A stretch of 64,000 bases of DNA from Hypoxylon rubiginosum (Eukaryota; Ascomycota; Sordariomycetes; Xylariales; Hypoxylaceae). Shown here one piece after another: positions 37,201-48,810 of the stretch (positions are counted from its first letter, which is position 1; each line of letters opens with the position of its first letter). A program made the position numbers and the translations under genes. The stretch is taken from positions 62,001-126,000 of the forward strand of contig CADCXA010000053.1 in the NCBI GenBank assembly GCA_902806565.1, written 5' to 3'. A model generated the notes under the pieces. That model was not told the origin of the DNA and ran no database searches. It was given only the letters and a program-made list of their open reading frames with translations.

Positions 37201-39404
37201 AGCTGACGGACGAGGCCGATCTGCAACGCCGTACACAGAGGCTGCGAGAGCCTAGCCGTATCCATCTGGCTGATTTCACGAGGTTTGAGTATCTCGGCTA
37301 GAAATAGAAGGAAATCTCGTCAGTGCTGCGCCCTATAGTGGTCACCGATTAGGAGCACTCACCTTCAATTGACCAATTCGGAGGCTTTGCAAGGTTCCTT
37401 AGGACATTGTCCATAAGGTGGATGTCCTCTCGGAACTCTGCATTGGTTATGAATAAGCCTTTTCCCATTTCGGCCCATTGGCTACCTTGTCCGGTGAAGA
37501 TCATGGTGACTTTGCGGTTGGATGACTTTCCCGGCGCCTTGACTGTACCGGAAGTTTCTAACGTCTTCTCGCCGGACTTGATAATAAAAGCCCTGTGTGG
37601 GAGCAGTTCTCGACGGAGGGCAAGAGTGTACGCGATGTCGTACAAGGTCGAGGAATGTCGGGAGGCGTACTGTTCGTGTAGCTCTAATTGCTGTTTGAGC
37701 GAATGTTGCGTGTTTGCCGATAACACGAGCAGCTCTGGACGTTTAACCATGTCCGGAGTGCCGCCTACCTTCTCTGATCTAGGGAATGAATCGATTATAA
37801 CCTGAGACAACGTGAGCAAATGACGACGACCGGTCCGAGACTGCTCACATGTGCATTGGATCCGCCGATTCCAAACGAATTCACACTAATTCTTTCGGCT
37901 TTATTAGTAGGGAAGGTAGTCGGCTTTATTGGGACCGTAAGTTTCTTTTCCCGGAAAGGAACTGTGGTTCGCATTGTTAGTCGGTACGATTTAAGCTGGA
38001 TGCCACTCATCTCGGGGCCGGGAAGGCCTACTCTTTGGGTTAGGGTTATGGAATTTGATATTAGGCGGTATCGTTTTCTTCTCCAGGGATAAGACGGCTT
38101 TTATCAGACTCGCAAGACCGGCGGATCCCTCGCAATGGCCTATGTTGGGCTTAACGGAACCTATGTAAACTCCATCACCCCCGAAAACCGCTCCCACAGC
38201 AGCGGTTTCGATGGGGTCTCCTACGGAAGTTCCAGTACCGTGGCACTAAGGTACTCACGACGCCTTTAGTAAGCTGTTTGCAGACTCGATGGCGCATGAT
38301 GGGAAGAAGAAGAAACGCCAGAAGGCTCTCGGGCACGCACCTCTACAAACGCAGTATCAGACGGGTTAAGTCCCGCGTCGGAATAAATCTTCTTCATGAG
38401 TGACTCAAGGGCTTCCCCTCGCGGGACGAGCATGCCTTGGCTTTTGCCATCGCTATTCGCCGCGGTACCCCGGATGACCCCTCTGATAGGGTTACCGTCG
38501 CGGATGGCATCTGTAAGCCGCTTGATATAGACGGCGGTGATTCCTTCGGCTCTGGCATAGCCATTTGCCGAGGCGTCAAAACTCTTGCACGATCCGTCCG
38601 GCGACAAGACGCCCTCCGCAGTCATGAGTGCGGTGAGAGAGGGCCCGAGGACGAGGTTCGTACCCGCTACGACGGCAGCAGAGGCATCGCGAAACTGAAG
38701 GGCTCTACAAGCCTCATGTAAGGCTATCAGCGACGCTGAGCAGGCCGTTCTCACAACCAAACTAGAGTGTTCTGCTGATTAGCTATCTAGGTACGCTCGG
38801 GGGTTGAAAGCGATTGGTACACGACTCACCTCGGCCCGCAGAAGTTATATTCGTAGGAGACCCGGTTGGCAAGCATCCAATCCCCGGATCCCGTGACGAG
38901 ATGGTTGCCGGTCTGCTGGTCATCTTTGTCCTGCATATGTAACCACTCGTCACCGAACGTGCCGACGTAGCACCCGATAGGCTTGCCGCGGTAGTTGGTC
39001 TCTCCCGCATCTTCAAGACATTCGCGGGTGACTTGCAGGAGCAACCTCTGCTGAGGGTCGCATCTTTCCAACTCCTTCTGTGTCATGGAAAAGAGAGATG
39101 GGTCGAACCGAGATAGGTCATCATCCAAGTAGTATCCGAACTTGGTCTCGATACACCCTTTGCCGTCTAGGGAGCCATCGAACCCCCGGAGGTCGTACCG
39201 ATCGCTCGGGACCGGCGCACGTGCGTCGCGGCCATTGACCAGGAGGTCCCAAAAGCCATCGGCGCTTCGGATGCCGCCGGAAAGTCTCAGGCCAAGACCG
39301 CAGATGGCGATCGGACAGGGCTCCGGGGCTCCCGTGTCTTTGATCTCCTCAAAACTGGACGATGCGGAAGAATAGGATCTGCGGTAACCGTTGGTCACGT
39401 TCAT
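31281..39404 (-). CDS. Highly reducing type I polyketide synthase (KS-AT-DH-cMT-ER-KR-ACP)
   Basis: Iterative fungal PKS predicted to build a reduced, C-methylated chain from malonyl-CoA and SAM. Nine exons, all phases consistent: 39404-38830, 38761-38341, 38245-38032, 37961-37849, 37801-37363, 37297-36845, 36767-32869, 32756-32265 and 32207-31281; 2510 residues. KS: Cys199 in RTACSAS, His334 in CHGTGTS, His369 in [19 protein letters not shown] and Ser634 in GHSSGE. DH: His at about 949 in [16 protein letters not shown] and Asp at about 1119 in HPVAIDG. Methyltransferase: [11 protein letters not shown] at about 1380. ER: GYEFSG at about 1825 and CGGVGLAA at about 1910. [11 protein letters not shown] at about 2122 and catalytic Tyr at about 2257 in GNYVAAN. 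ACP: Ser2458 in MGLDSL. No thioesterase or reductase release domain follows the ACP. Intron 8 (32208-32264) has a GC donor, needed to keep the frame. All catalytic residues look intact. Confidence 0.96.
32208..32264 (-). other. PKS intron 8, non-canonical GC-AG
   Basis: The junction reads AAG|GCAAGA ... ACCACAG|GAC. Splicing gives the conserved [13 protein letters not shown] of the KR region. No GT donor lies between the end of the conserved sequence and an in-frame TGA. Confidence 0.8.
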
Positions 39405-42400
39405 CTTGAGAGAGGCAAGGGCGGGATGGGACGGGAATCCCCGCCGTGACAGTCAAGGATTATGCCGAAGCGCAGCGGAGCGGGCGTCCCTAGCAGGTCA
39501 GGATAAAGGGGGGAGGACGGCGGATTCGCGATATTGTTGCAATAGGAGAATCGTCTCACCAGCGCCAAACTTAGCCTAAATCACGGGGATGTGCACCTTC
39601 TTATCACAGCAGGAGGCCGGACCGTCCGAGGCTTGGAATATCCCGGCGTCCGGGGGAGCGTGGTAATCGGGCTGAGGTCGTCTGACCGTGGCCACTGAAT
39701 AGAGTATAGTCTGGCTCGGCGGTAGTGACCCAATGTGGTAGAAACCAGCCTATATAGGGTAACGATAAGTTGGGCAAACCGTCGTTACGCCGTCTCTGGG
39801 AATACCCACCAAGGACAGCAAGATAAGCACGCGCACAACGAAGCCGCTATTTTGCTTTGATCCTACGCTGGCCTCGACACTGTTGCCAAAAAAAAAAGGC
39901 TTGCAATCGGAGCCCGGTAAATCACACCCTTTTCGGCTATGGGACCAACAGGAGACTATCTTCTGCGTGTTAGCACAACGGCGCTGCTGTCGGCTACCTT
40001 GGGTAGATCTTGGTAGGTTACTTACCTAGATATGCACGTTGGACATTGTTCGTGGGACTTGTACGGCACGGCTACCCTTGCTTCGGCAGCCCGCACGATC
40101 TATTTATCGCACATATTGGCTGCGTCGCAATCGGGAATGGGGTAGAGATCAAGTAATGGCACATGTACGATCGAAGGTCACTGCGTAACCCTGATTGGCG
40201 TAACCTTGAATAGGCGGTGCGGGAGGATGCATTTTCCACTGGCGTTATTCTATATTTCCACCGACGTTATTCTACGTTTCCACCGACGTTATTCTGCATA
40301 TCCGCCCCCTTCCCAAGGTAAGGTATTGTACCCTTAGGGGTAGGTATGCCAGTGGTCTGCTGCAACAGAGACACAAAGTGGAATAGCAGAAGTGGGCAAG
40401 CCGGGGAGGATTAGGTAGGTTACGAATGAGGGAGGATGCCGATGACACGATGGCTAACCGCTAACCGCTAGCTAACCCAACTCGCCTGCTCGCCTGCTCG
40501 CCTGCTCGGGGTGAGGTTACATCGACATATCGAAGTGGCACGATTGAAATTTGGAAAACGCATGAACCACTCCGTTGGGATCTATCTGACGTGTTATGAC
40601 CCTTCGATTCCCATGCCCTGCGCAAACGGCCGCCTCTGCAGCTGCAGCAGTGTCGGCAATTCCAACGGGTTCGTGAACGTGATAGGTAGGTAAAAATTGT
40701 CAAGCACCTCCTTTACCTGCCGCTGCCGCGAGCCGCATCCAACTACCTAGACGCCACGTGCCTCGATTCGTAGTTGAGCACATAAGATAAGCGGTTTACC
40801 TACCGTGTGCATATTAGAGGCACGTACCTACATAGTAGGTATGTACATGTATGTAGTTGGTGGGTATAAGTTGAAAGTTATAACGCCATTGGTCCCGTGC
40901 GTTAACGCCAAGGGCGATCTGTGTGGGTAGATGCTATCATACCTAGGTAGGTATAGATTCGGTTTATACCTATGTGTTCCTCCCAGGCTTCAGCCGCTCT
41001 ATTGAAGTTCATGCTGGCCTCTTTTCTGCTCTCATGCGGTGTGATACGAGCTGAGAAACGCTTACGGGTAAGCGGTGGGTAGCAGCAAAGGGCCCTCCCG
41101 CTACGTTACCCATGTCCACAGCCTACATAGTACATAGTATTTCGAATCTTGTTGGACTTGCTTGTTGGTTCTAAAGAGAAGCAAGGGAATCCCCCAACAC
41201 GGATCAGGGAATGACTTGCCGGCCCGGGGCCCGGATAGTAGTACCTTAGATAGCTACGCTATGATAGGTACGAGTCCGTGATTTATACCCGCAGTCCTGA
41301 TATGATCGAGTCCGTCAGCCCTCCCATCCGCAGTGCGCGGTCCCCCGTACCAGGCGCTATGGCTCTCACGACATGATGTGGAACAGAAGGATACAAAATT
41401 AAACTATTATGTAGTAGCTGTCTAGGTGTCCCCCACGCCCGCAGACACACAGACACACAGACACACAGGCACAGACGACCGCAAACGACGAGGATGACGG
41501 GTGGAGCGATAAATGGCTTGCTTTTCTCCAGTTTATAATGGCCCTAAGCAAGCCCCGGCTCCAGCACCTAGCAAGCCCCAGCTCCAGCACCTACATAGTA
41601 GCAAGCGGCCAGCAACCCCAGCTCTGCATGACATTCGAGCATTTGCTACGACCCTGACAACCCTGGCTTTGTTTGCCCTATTCGTATGGAGGATTGAACT
41701 TTCGTAGACGAGGGATTACTTACTTCGGATCGATTTCCGCGGACCTCGAATAGAACCTATGAATGAGCAGAGCACAGCCTATTTGTCCACTTTTTTTCGA
41801 CAAGGACCTATGAAAGTACGTAGCAATAGGATCTGGGGTGTAAGAAATCGCCGAAAGGAATAGGCAGGTAAGAAGGGGGGGGAGACAAACAGAGATGGGA
41901 ATCGTTACAACTAAAATAATACCTATGCCTCTCCAAGATTGCAAAAATAATCCGACGCGGACGTGGACGCGATCACCACCCCCTTTCCCTTTCGCCTTCC
42001 CCCCTCCCCCTCCAACATCACGTCTTTCCACAACCCCCCCTTTTCTCTCTATGCAGATAACAAAATGCAGTTTTTAATTACAAGTAGATTTGCTTAAAGT
42101 ACATAACTCGTTGGGTCCATTTTCACCTCCAACTAACAATAGCGACATACGTGTTGGCTGATGCTCGTACTCGTGCTCGTGCTCGTGCTTGTGCTCATGC
42201 TCGCTTCCAAGTCAGCCCCCGTTATCCCCTCTATCTATCTATCTACTACCTATCAGCCTATGTACCTATCTATGGTGCTAGGTGCTAGGTATACGGAGTT
42301 AGAGTTGCTGACGCCGACGCTGACTTCCAACCCAAGCCCAAGCCCAAGCCCGTAGCCATAACCACGGGAGCGGCCCGAAGCTAGCGTTGCGCTTTGGCCC

Positions 42401-42500
42401 TTGGTGCGACTGCGGTTGGCGACTCGGTACGACCTGAGAATTTATATACATTCCACCAACACACTTGAAAAGGTGGAAGAAAACGCCCGGATTGCCCCGA
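39405..42500. other. Long PKS 5' intergenic region
   Basis: About 3.1 kb with no credible gene. It should hold the PKS promoter. It contains three 22-bp direct repeats (40233-40298), a CGCCTGCT repeat (about 40481-40508), an (ACACACAG)n tract (about 41443-41470), a GCTCGT hexamer repeat (about 42161-42205) and several CTAGGTA palindromes (about 40941). Confidence 0.5.
40233..40298. repeat. Three 22-bp direct repeats upstream of the PKS
   Basis: The units begin TTTCCACYGRCGTTATTCT, at 40233, 40255 and 40277. They lie about 0.9 kb from the PKS start and could be regulatory sites or just a minisatellite. Confidence 0.85.
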
Positions 42501-44557
42501 ATGGAGGCAGCTAACCTCACCAACTCGCCAAAAGAACGCGGTAGAAATAGGTCATTGGTTGTGAGACCGTCCACAGCTCGAGCCACATCGGGCTCGGCTC
42601 GCCTTCATACCCCGCATAGCCCGCGCTCCCCCTTATACACCGACACTTTCACCGTTGCCCACCTCCCTATCCACCTCCCAGCTAGTCCACCAACACCGAG
42701 ATTACCGTCAGCCGCAAGAGAGCGGCCGCCGTCGCCGTCACCCACTGTTTCTCAAGCAAATGGTCATTTTCAGTATGCTCTAAGTTCAACTAAGAGTGTC
42801 CCTGCTGGTCTCAATGTACGTTGGCCCTAATCGCCCCTCCCCTCCCCCCCTTTGCCCCTTTTTTTCTTTTCCCTTCTAGGGGGGTTTGTTTTTTGGCCGT
42901 TGATATGCCCCGTGCATCTGCCAATATACGAGCCCACACTCCTAACTGATTTACTGACTGACATGTCAACTAAATGCCAATATCAATAGTTCAATCCGGT
43001 GGCGTCTGAACAAGAATGGCCGCGGACCGATCCTGGGCCTGGTGGAGATGGTGATGATGGCGATCACGAGGAAGATGATACTGACGATGGTTTTACTCCC
43101 CGCCAGACTGTGAGGAGGTAGGTGGTTGACAGTGTTCTCCCCGCCTAGCCTAGGCATGGCCGGAGACTAACCATGGAGCTTTCCACTCAACTTAGACGTT
43201 CTACCAGGACGACGGCGGGTTCAAGCTCTTCGAGATTCTTCCGCTCAATAGTCTACAAGTTTGGCCGGACATTCAATAGGAGTACGTGCTTCTCCTTAGT
43301 CCCGACCGTGAAAATCGACAACCGTGATACTAACACCTAAGCGGTATCAAGACTATTTCTTACCTCATGATAAGGTATGCGTAACCGATCACATGCCGCC
43401 AAAGCTACTCTTTGGCTGATGCAAGAAATCAATCGTCTAGCAAGAACAAGAGAGGAACAGTAAGATGCTACCCTGTTACTAGGTTGACCGCATAGAGAAC
43501 TGATAGACCACCCAAACCGGAAAAGACCTCCAGCATGAAATCAGTGTTGAAGTACACGATGGAAAGCTCCATCTTTGTCCAGTAGCAAACCCGAGGAGAG
43601 TCCTCGACATAGGCACGGGGACGGGAATATGGGCGGTAGAGTTCGGCACGTTGCTCCTCGTCCCCTTGATACCTACCTGGGAGGTAGGTATTATATACCC
43701 GCGCGAGTGCTAACATGCGTACAGCTAAGAGGAACCCGGATAGTGAGGTGATCGGGGTAGACCTGAACCCTGTTCCGCAGCCGGCCTTCGTCGTACCTAA
43801 TTGCCGCTTCCATATAGCGGATGCTGACGAGGAATGGAAGTTCACCCGTCCGTTCGATTTTATCCACGTGCGTAGTCTGGGCGAACCGGCCGACAAGCAC
43901 CGGCTATTCCGGACGATTTACGACAATCTCGCGCCTGGCGGCTGGGTCGAGTTTCAGGAATGGATCCTCTATGTTCAATCTTCGGACCGATCCCTCGAAG
44001 GCACAGGCCTTCAGAGGTGGAACAAGCTAATGGCCGAGGGAAAGTCATACCTCAGTCACCCTCTCATCTTGTCCATGTTCCTGATCTCAGGACTAACCTT
44101 CGATCCAGGCGCCAAAAAGCTAGGAAGGTCGCTCTTCTACGTACTCGAGTACAAGAGCCTCCTACAACGGACCGGGTTTCAGAACATCGTCGAACTGAAG
44201 TACGCCGTTCCTACTAATACGTGGCCTCCTGGGAGGCAAAGTCAGAAAATCGGCGCCCTCCAGAGGACCAATGTGCTGCAGGTCATCGAGGTCTTCTCGT
44301 TTGGTGTCTTTTCACATGGCCTAGGTTGGTCCAGGGAAGCGCTGGATAAGCTGCTGGCCGAAGCGCGGAAGGATATCGAGAATACCCGTATTCACTCGTA
44401 CTCTACGCTGTATGGAATCTAACGCTTTCCTCGAAGGCCTTGGTCACTAACACGGATCAGAATGACGATCTACTGTCAGAAGCCTCGATCCTCCCCAGCA
44501 GCATCGTTCGATACGTCGGGGACGTCGCCCAAGCAGCAGAGATCCTCTATGTCATAA
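42501..44557 (+). CDS. TAM/LaeA-like SAM-dependent methyltransferase with an apparent frame break
   Basis: Motif I (RRVLDIGTGTGIWAVEF), then VIGVDLNPVPQP, CRFHIADADEEWKF, FDFIHVRSL and NLAPGGWVEFQEW identify the fungal TAM methyltransferase family. Well-supported core exons are 43507-43645, 43725-44409 and 44461-44557; the last adds LMTIYCQKP, the usual family end. The intron 43646-43724 needs a GC donor (G|GCACGT) to give AVEFAKRNPDSEV. Upstream, exons 42501-42815, 42990-43117 and 43196-43281 give a disordered Ser/Pro region, an acidic run and YKFGRTFN. Then 43342-43374 gives RYQDYFLPHDK, matching the family's GRTYHAYKDGEYLLPNDE pattern. The 43281/43342 junction is one base out of frame, so the full-length protein cannot be read. 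An alternative in-frame acceptor at 43374 yields a 205-residue protein ending at 43463 instead. It may be a recent pseudogene, a sequence error or unusual splicing. Confidence 0.6.
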
Positions 44558-45717
44558 AGTCCTTATGGTGATGGATGGTACCTCATTCTCGCGACTCCTT
44601 TTATCATTGTTATTGGGGTTTTGGGGTTTTGGGGTATGTTTAACGGAATTGATGACGGTGGGTGATGTAACGAAGGGTGGGCTCAAAACTATTGGATGGC
44701 GCGGCGTTAGGGGACGAGTGTTCTAAGTGGCCTTTAGATGATAGAGTACCTATCTAGATGCCTACCCCTAGGAGGTATATATATAGAGAGAGAGAGAGCG
44801 CGTGTTGCATCGCAATTCATCCCTTACACTGAGGCGGCTATGGCAAGAGAGATGTCACAAACTGCCAGTAGGCAGAACAACAATAGTCGGGGGCTTTCTT
44901 TATCGGCTTTCCCTGTTGGGATCCTACGTGCATTGCGAGCTCTCTGTTCTCTGCTCCAACGAGTCTTGGAGCAATGAGCCGTGACTGACGCTATCAGAGC
45001 AGAAACCCGACACACTCGTCTATCAGGGCTATATTTTGGACCTTCAGGCGTACGGTTTGAAATCTATTGTCAGCAACAGAAAGCTATTGGTAGGCAGGTA
45101 GGTTAGTCCGGTCAATTATAGACGAATCGTGTACTATAGCTGACGAGGACAATAACGCTAGGTACCCGGTAACATGCTGAAGCGGCCCGGGATCCCATTC
45201 GCTAGACCGGACCAGACCTTCGAGATGTATATTAACCGGGGATGCGGAATGGGTCATGACGATCCAACTCCCCGCAGTCAAGCTTTTTAATTGGATAGGA
45301 TCTATAATACGACACCTTAGATAGATGAAGCAGCTGAGATATGCTTATTAGCACTGCGGATGCGACTTCGATCAGGGTCTTATCAGTACCATTTCCCACC
45401 GTGCTGGCGCGCTGGGCAAGGCTCTCCGAACGGGATTTCGCCACTCGCTTGGGCGGTTAATTAGTTAGTCTCGCGGGCTGCCTTGAATAGGTCGATGAGA
45501 TGCGGGAACGGAGAGAGGTGACTGCTGGGGTTCCCCCCCCTCCGATGTACGTAAAAGGGACGTGTCGGTATGTCCACTCAGCGATACCTTTCCGAGGTAC
45601 GTAGAACAGCCGTGATCGTCTCCTCGTTCTCCCACTACCGTCTTGTACGCATAGATGGTTAATGCGCCACACGAAAACTCCGCCTCTTACGCTTACATAG
45701 TCCAAGTTCAAGTGAAA
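44558..45717. other. Intergenic region
   Basis: No gene was seen in about 1.2 kb. It contains a short (GA)n run near 44782 and a GGGGTTTT repeat near 44614-44635. Confidence 0.5.
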
Positions 45718-47750
45718 ATGCGGCTAATCCGAGTTATATCATTGTTCGCCATTATACGCGGTGCACACGCGAAACAGAACTGCCCTCTGTACGGTTTAGG
45801 ATATCCGAATCCCACCAACCTCCTCGCCCAGGCAGGTATCCAGACGGTGAGGACATTGCTGGATTCCGCCTTTACGGAAAACATCGATAATGCCAACCAG
45901 ACCGGCTCCGAGCGATTTTCGTATTCGGTTGAAGTCTTCTCTGCCGACGAGGAAGAGCCTCTATGGTCGCATCACTGGACTGCACCTAACTTGAAAACTC
46001 TTAACTCGACAGGCGTTTCCGAGGTGGACGGAGACACTGTGTATCGACTCGGAAGCGTCACTAAGATATTCACAATCTTGACCTTCCTAGCAGAGGCAGG
46101 TGATTCCATGTGGAACGAGCCTATTACCAAGTATATACCGGAAATCAAGGCGTTGGTCACCACCGGCGTTGATAATTCGCATTCGATATCAACGCCAGAC
46201 TGGGATGCTATCACGATCGGGGCACTAGCGAGCCAAATGTCCGGCCTCGCCAGAGATTGTCAGTAGCCGTCTTGTCTCGCCGAGGCCACCGGGATTCAGC
46301 TAACATGGCTGTATACCTGTAGATGCTTTGCTAGGTGAGCTCACTCAAGGATCGGACACGACGCGAGCAGCCAGCATTGGTTTTCCTATTCTCGGAAAAG
46401 AAGAAATCCCCCCTTGCGGTAACAGACCGGTGTGTACTAGAACGCGTAGGTCTGTCCTTGACCGGGCATCCGCATGCCGCTGAAGTATAAGCACCAACCA
46501 TTCATATAGAGTTCTTCGAGGGCATTAGCAAGCTATCTCCGTCTTTTTCATCATTTGCCACGCCGGCCTATTCTGACATCGGCTATACCCTCCTCGCATT
46601 GGCCCTAGAGCAGATGACGGGGAAATATTTTGGCACAATGGTCCAAGACAAGATAATCAAGCCGCTTGGTCTGAACCATACTTTCTATACTACACCGAAA
46701 GACTCTCTAGGGATAATACCTGGTGGGAGATATCTGACCAACTGGGCGTTCAATATGGGCAACGAATCGCCGTAAGTACATCTGCCTCGGAGTGGATTCT
46801 CTCCACATCCATCCTTCATCCAGCTCATCAAATGCGAAAAGCACCGGTAATATGTATACATCGCCCTCCGATTTATCCCGGCTCGGCCGAGCAATCTTGA
46901 GATCCTCCCTACTACCGCCCGCTATGACAAGACGATGGCTCAAGCCTGTGACCTTTAGCTCGGATCCAAGATCAGCCGTTGGAATGCCGTGGGGCGTACG
47001 CCAGCTTCCACTGTCTAATGGTACCGGTACGTATACTAAGATACCTATCTAGGGGGCTTTGGTATTAATTGTGCCTTTTTCCCTCCCTCAGACTCACCCT
47101 ACCAATTCGCAACCACCTTCAATAAAGCTGGCAGCCTTGGAAAGTATAGTGTATTCTTCGCTGTCATTCCGGATTTCAACATCGGGTTTTCCATCTTAGC
47201 CGCTGGTGACGTGCCTGCTGGTCTCGCAACGAGCATTGCGGACAGCTTGTCAAATACTTACCTACCCACCATGGTGAATACTGCGCGGATTCAGGCGAAC
47301 CAGGTATACGGCGGTACATACAAGAATTCGGATGCAGCGGTCAACTCGTCCCTAAGCATCGTGGTGGACAGGCAGGCTCCCGGGCTGAGCCTCAGTTCGT
47401 GGATCAGCAACGGAACGAACATGATGTGGTACTCAGTAGCACTAAGCCAAAATGTGACTCGCGATTATTGGAATAAGATCCGGCCAAGTACGCGACTCTA
47501 TCCAACTGGCTTATGGGATGCGACATCCGATGGCGGAAAGAGAGTTGCCTTCAAAGCCGTATTTGAGGATCTGAGCCTCGCTAGTATCTCACAGCCGTTT
47601 ACGACAGACTGCTCAACCTGGGTCACCGTCTCGGGTATCATGTACGGCTCCAAGCCTCTGGATCAATTCATCTTCAATATCAACGCTGCCGGAAATGTAA
47701 CGAGCGTGGAGAACGGTGCGCTAAGGAATAGGTTGGATAAGGTAGTGTGA
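45718..47750 (+). CDS. Secreted beta-lactamase-fold serine hydrolase
   Basis: Five exons with consistent phases: 45718-46258, 46323-46445, 46510-46771, 46824-47026 and 47092-47750; 595 residues. The start at 45718 gives a signal-peptide-like MRLIRVISLFAIIRGAHA followed by mature QNCPLYG. The catalytic SxxK motif is RLGSVTK (Ser113, Lys116). A YSDIGY motif stands where class C beta-lactamases have YxN. The C-terminal region (from about residue 377) is a beta-rich domain with CSTWVTVSG-like sequence. Family members include penicillin-binding-like esterases and acyl transferases such as LovD, but LovD-type enzymes are cytosolic, so this one is more likely an exported esterase or peptidase. Exon 4 has two in-frame acceptors, at 46824 and 46842. 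Its position between PKS tailoring genes may be coincidental. Confidence 0.88.
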
Positions 47751-48810
47751 TCTTTTCGCCGATGCTAACTTGGGTTATATTCATTTGGTTGCGGAGAGAA
47801 AAGGGGGAGAGTTACGAGGAATGTAGCTGCAGCGGCTCTGACCCCTTTTTATATACGAACTGTTGATTAGGGACCTATTTAGGTATACTGTTAAAAGGGA
47901 CTGAGCAATACTCCCTTTCCTTTTGCCTCTCGGCTTTGCGATCGTGCTGCCTCCGTCGTCCCCGGAAGATAGCTCGCTCTTTAGCGAAAACAAGACGACA
48001 AATGCCATTACGATCAAGCACTCGCTGACCGGCTCCAGAATATACCTTTCCTCGCGCTTTCATATGGTTCCCAAGATAACCACGATTTGGATATGTATGT
48101 AGCTGGTGTCGTATTGAATGCGGAGCTTTCGGTGATGGCCGAATACCGGTCAGGTATTCGGCAATGACCAAGGCTCACCTATTTCCGATATACCTAACTC
48201 CAATGACAAGATGTAGGTAACGCTTCCCGGCTACAAGATAAAAAAGCAGCTATCTTTAGACGTACTACCTACTGTGATAACGTAGGCTCTCTAGCACTAT
48301 CGGAGTGCGCTCAATCAAGTCAACGGCGCTCAACCCGATCTCCAATAGTAGACCCGGGATACCTACAGAAAGACGACCCGATGTTGGTGTTGATTAACTG
48401 GACTAACCAGCGCTGTTGCTTTCACAAGTGTACTATACCCTAGGTTTGGTACCTCACACTTGGTGGCTATAACACGGACATCATACTTGAATATCCCTTC
48501 TTACCGATGCCTCGTCTCTTCGGTGTGCCGACATCCTTTACAAAGTAATTGATAATCCTCTGTAAGTGTACTGTTTCCCCGCTATCACCGCATTCCTTTT
48601 GTAACATTGCCTCTCATCGGACATGTCCTTTGCGTTGCTACACTCGGCGCTTTCGTTTTGTCATAAGTACCGTGACCCCTATTCTAAATATTGGCTTTCT
48701 TTCTCCCATCACATCTTTTTATCATCATCATCATCATCATATCCTATCTAGGCTACTGCTGCTCTATCTCGAAGATCCTCCGCTGTTGATCCTTTACTTT
48801 ACCTCCCGTA
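47751..48810. other. Intergenic region
   Basis: No gene was seen. It holds the probable promoter of the monooxygenase and an (ATC)n run near 48720-48741. Confidence 0.5.

Noticed and set aside
43468..43896. Minus-strand 142-codon open frame opposite the methyltransferase
   Set aside because: Antisense of the plus-strand exon that carries the conserved VLDIGTGTGIW motif.
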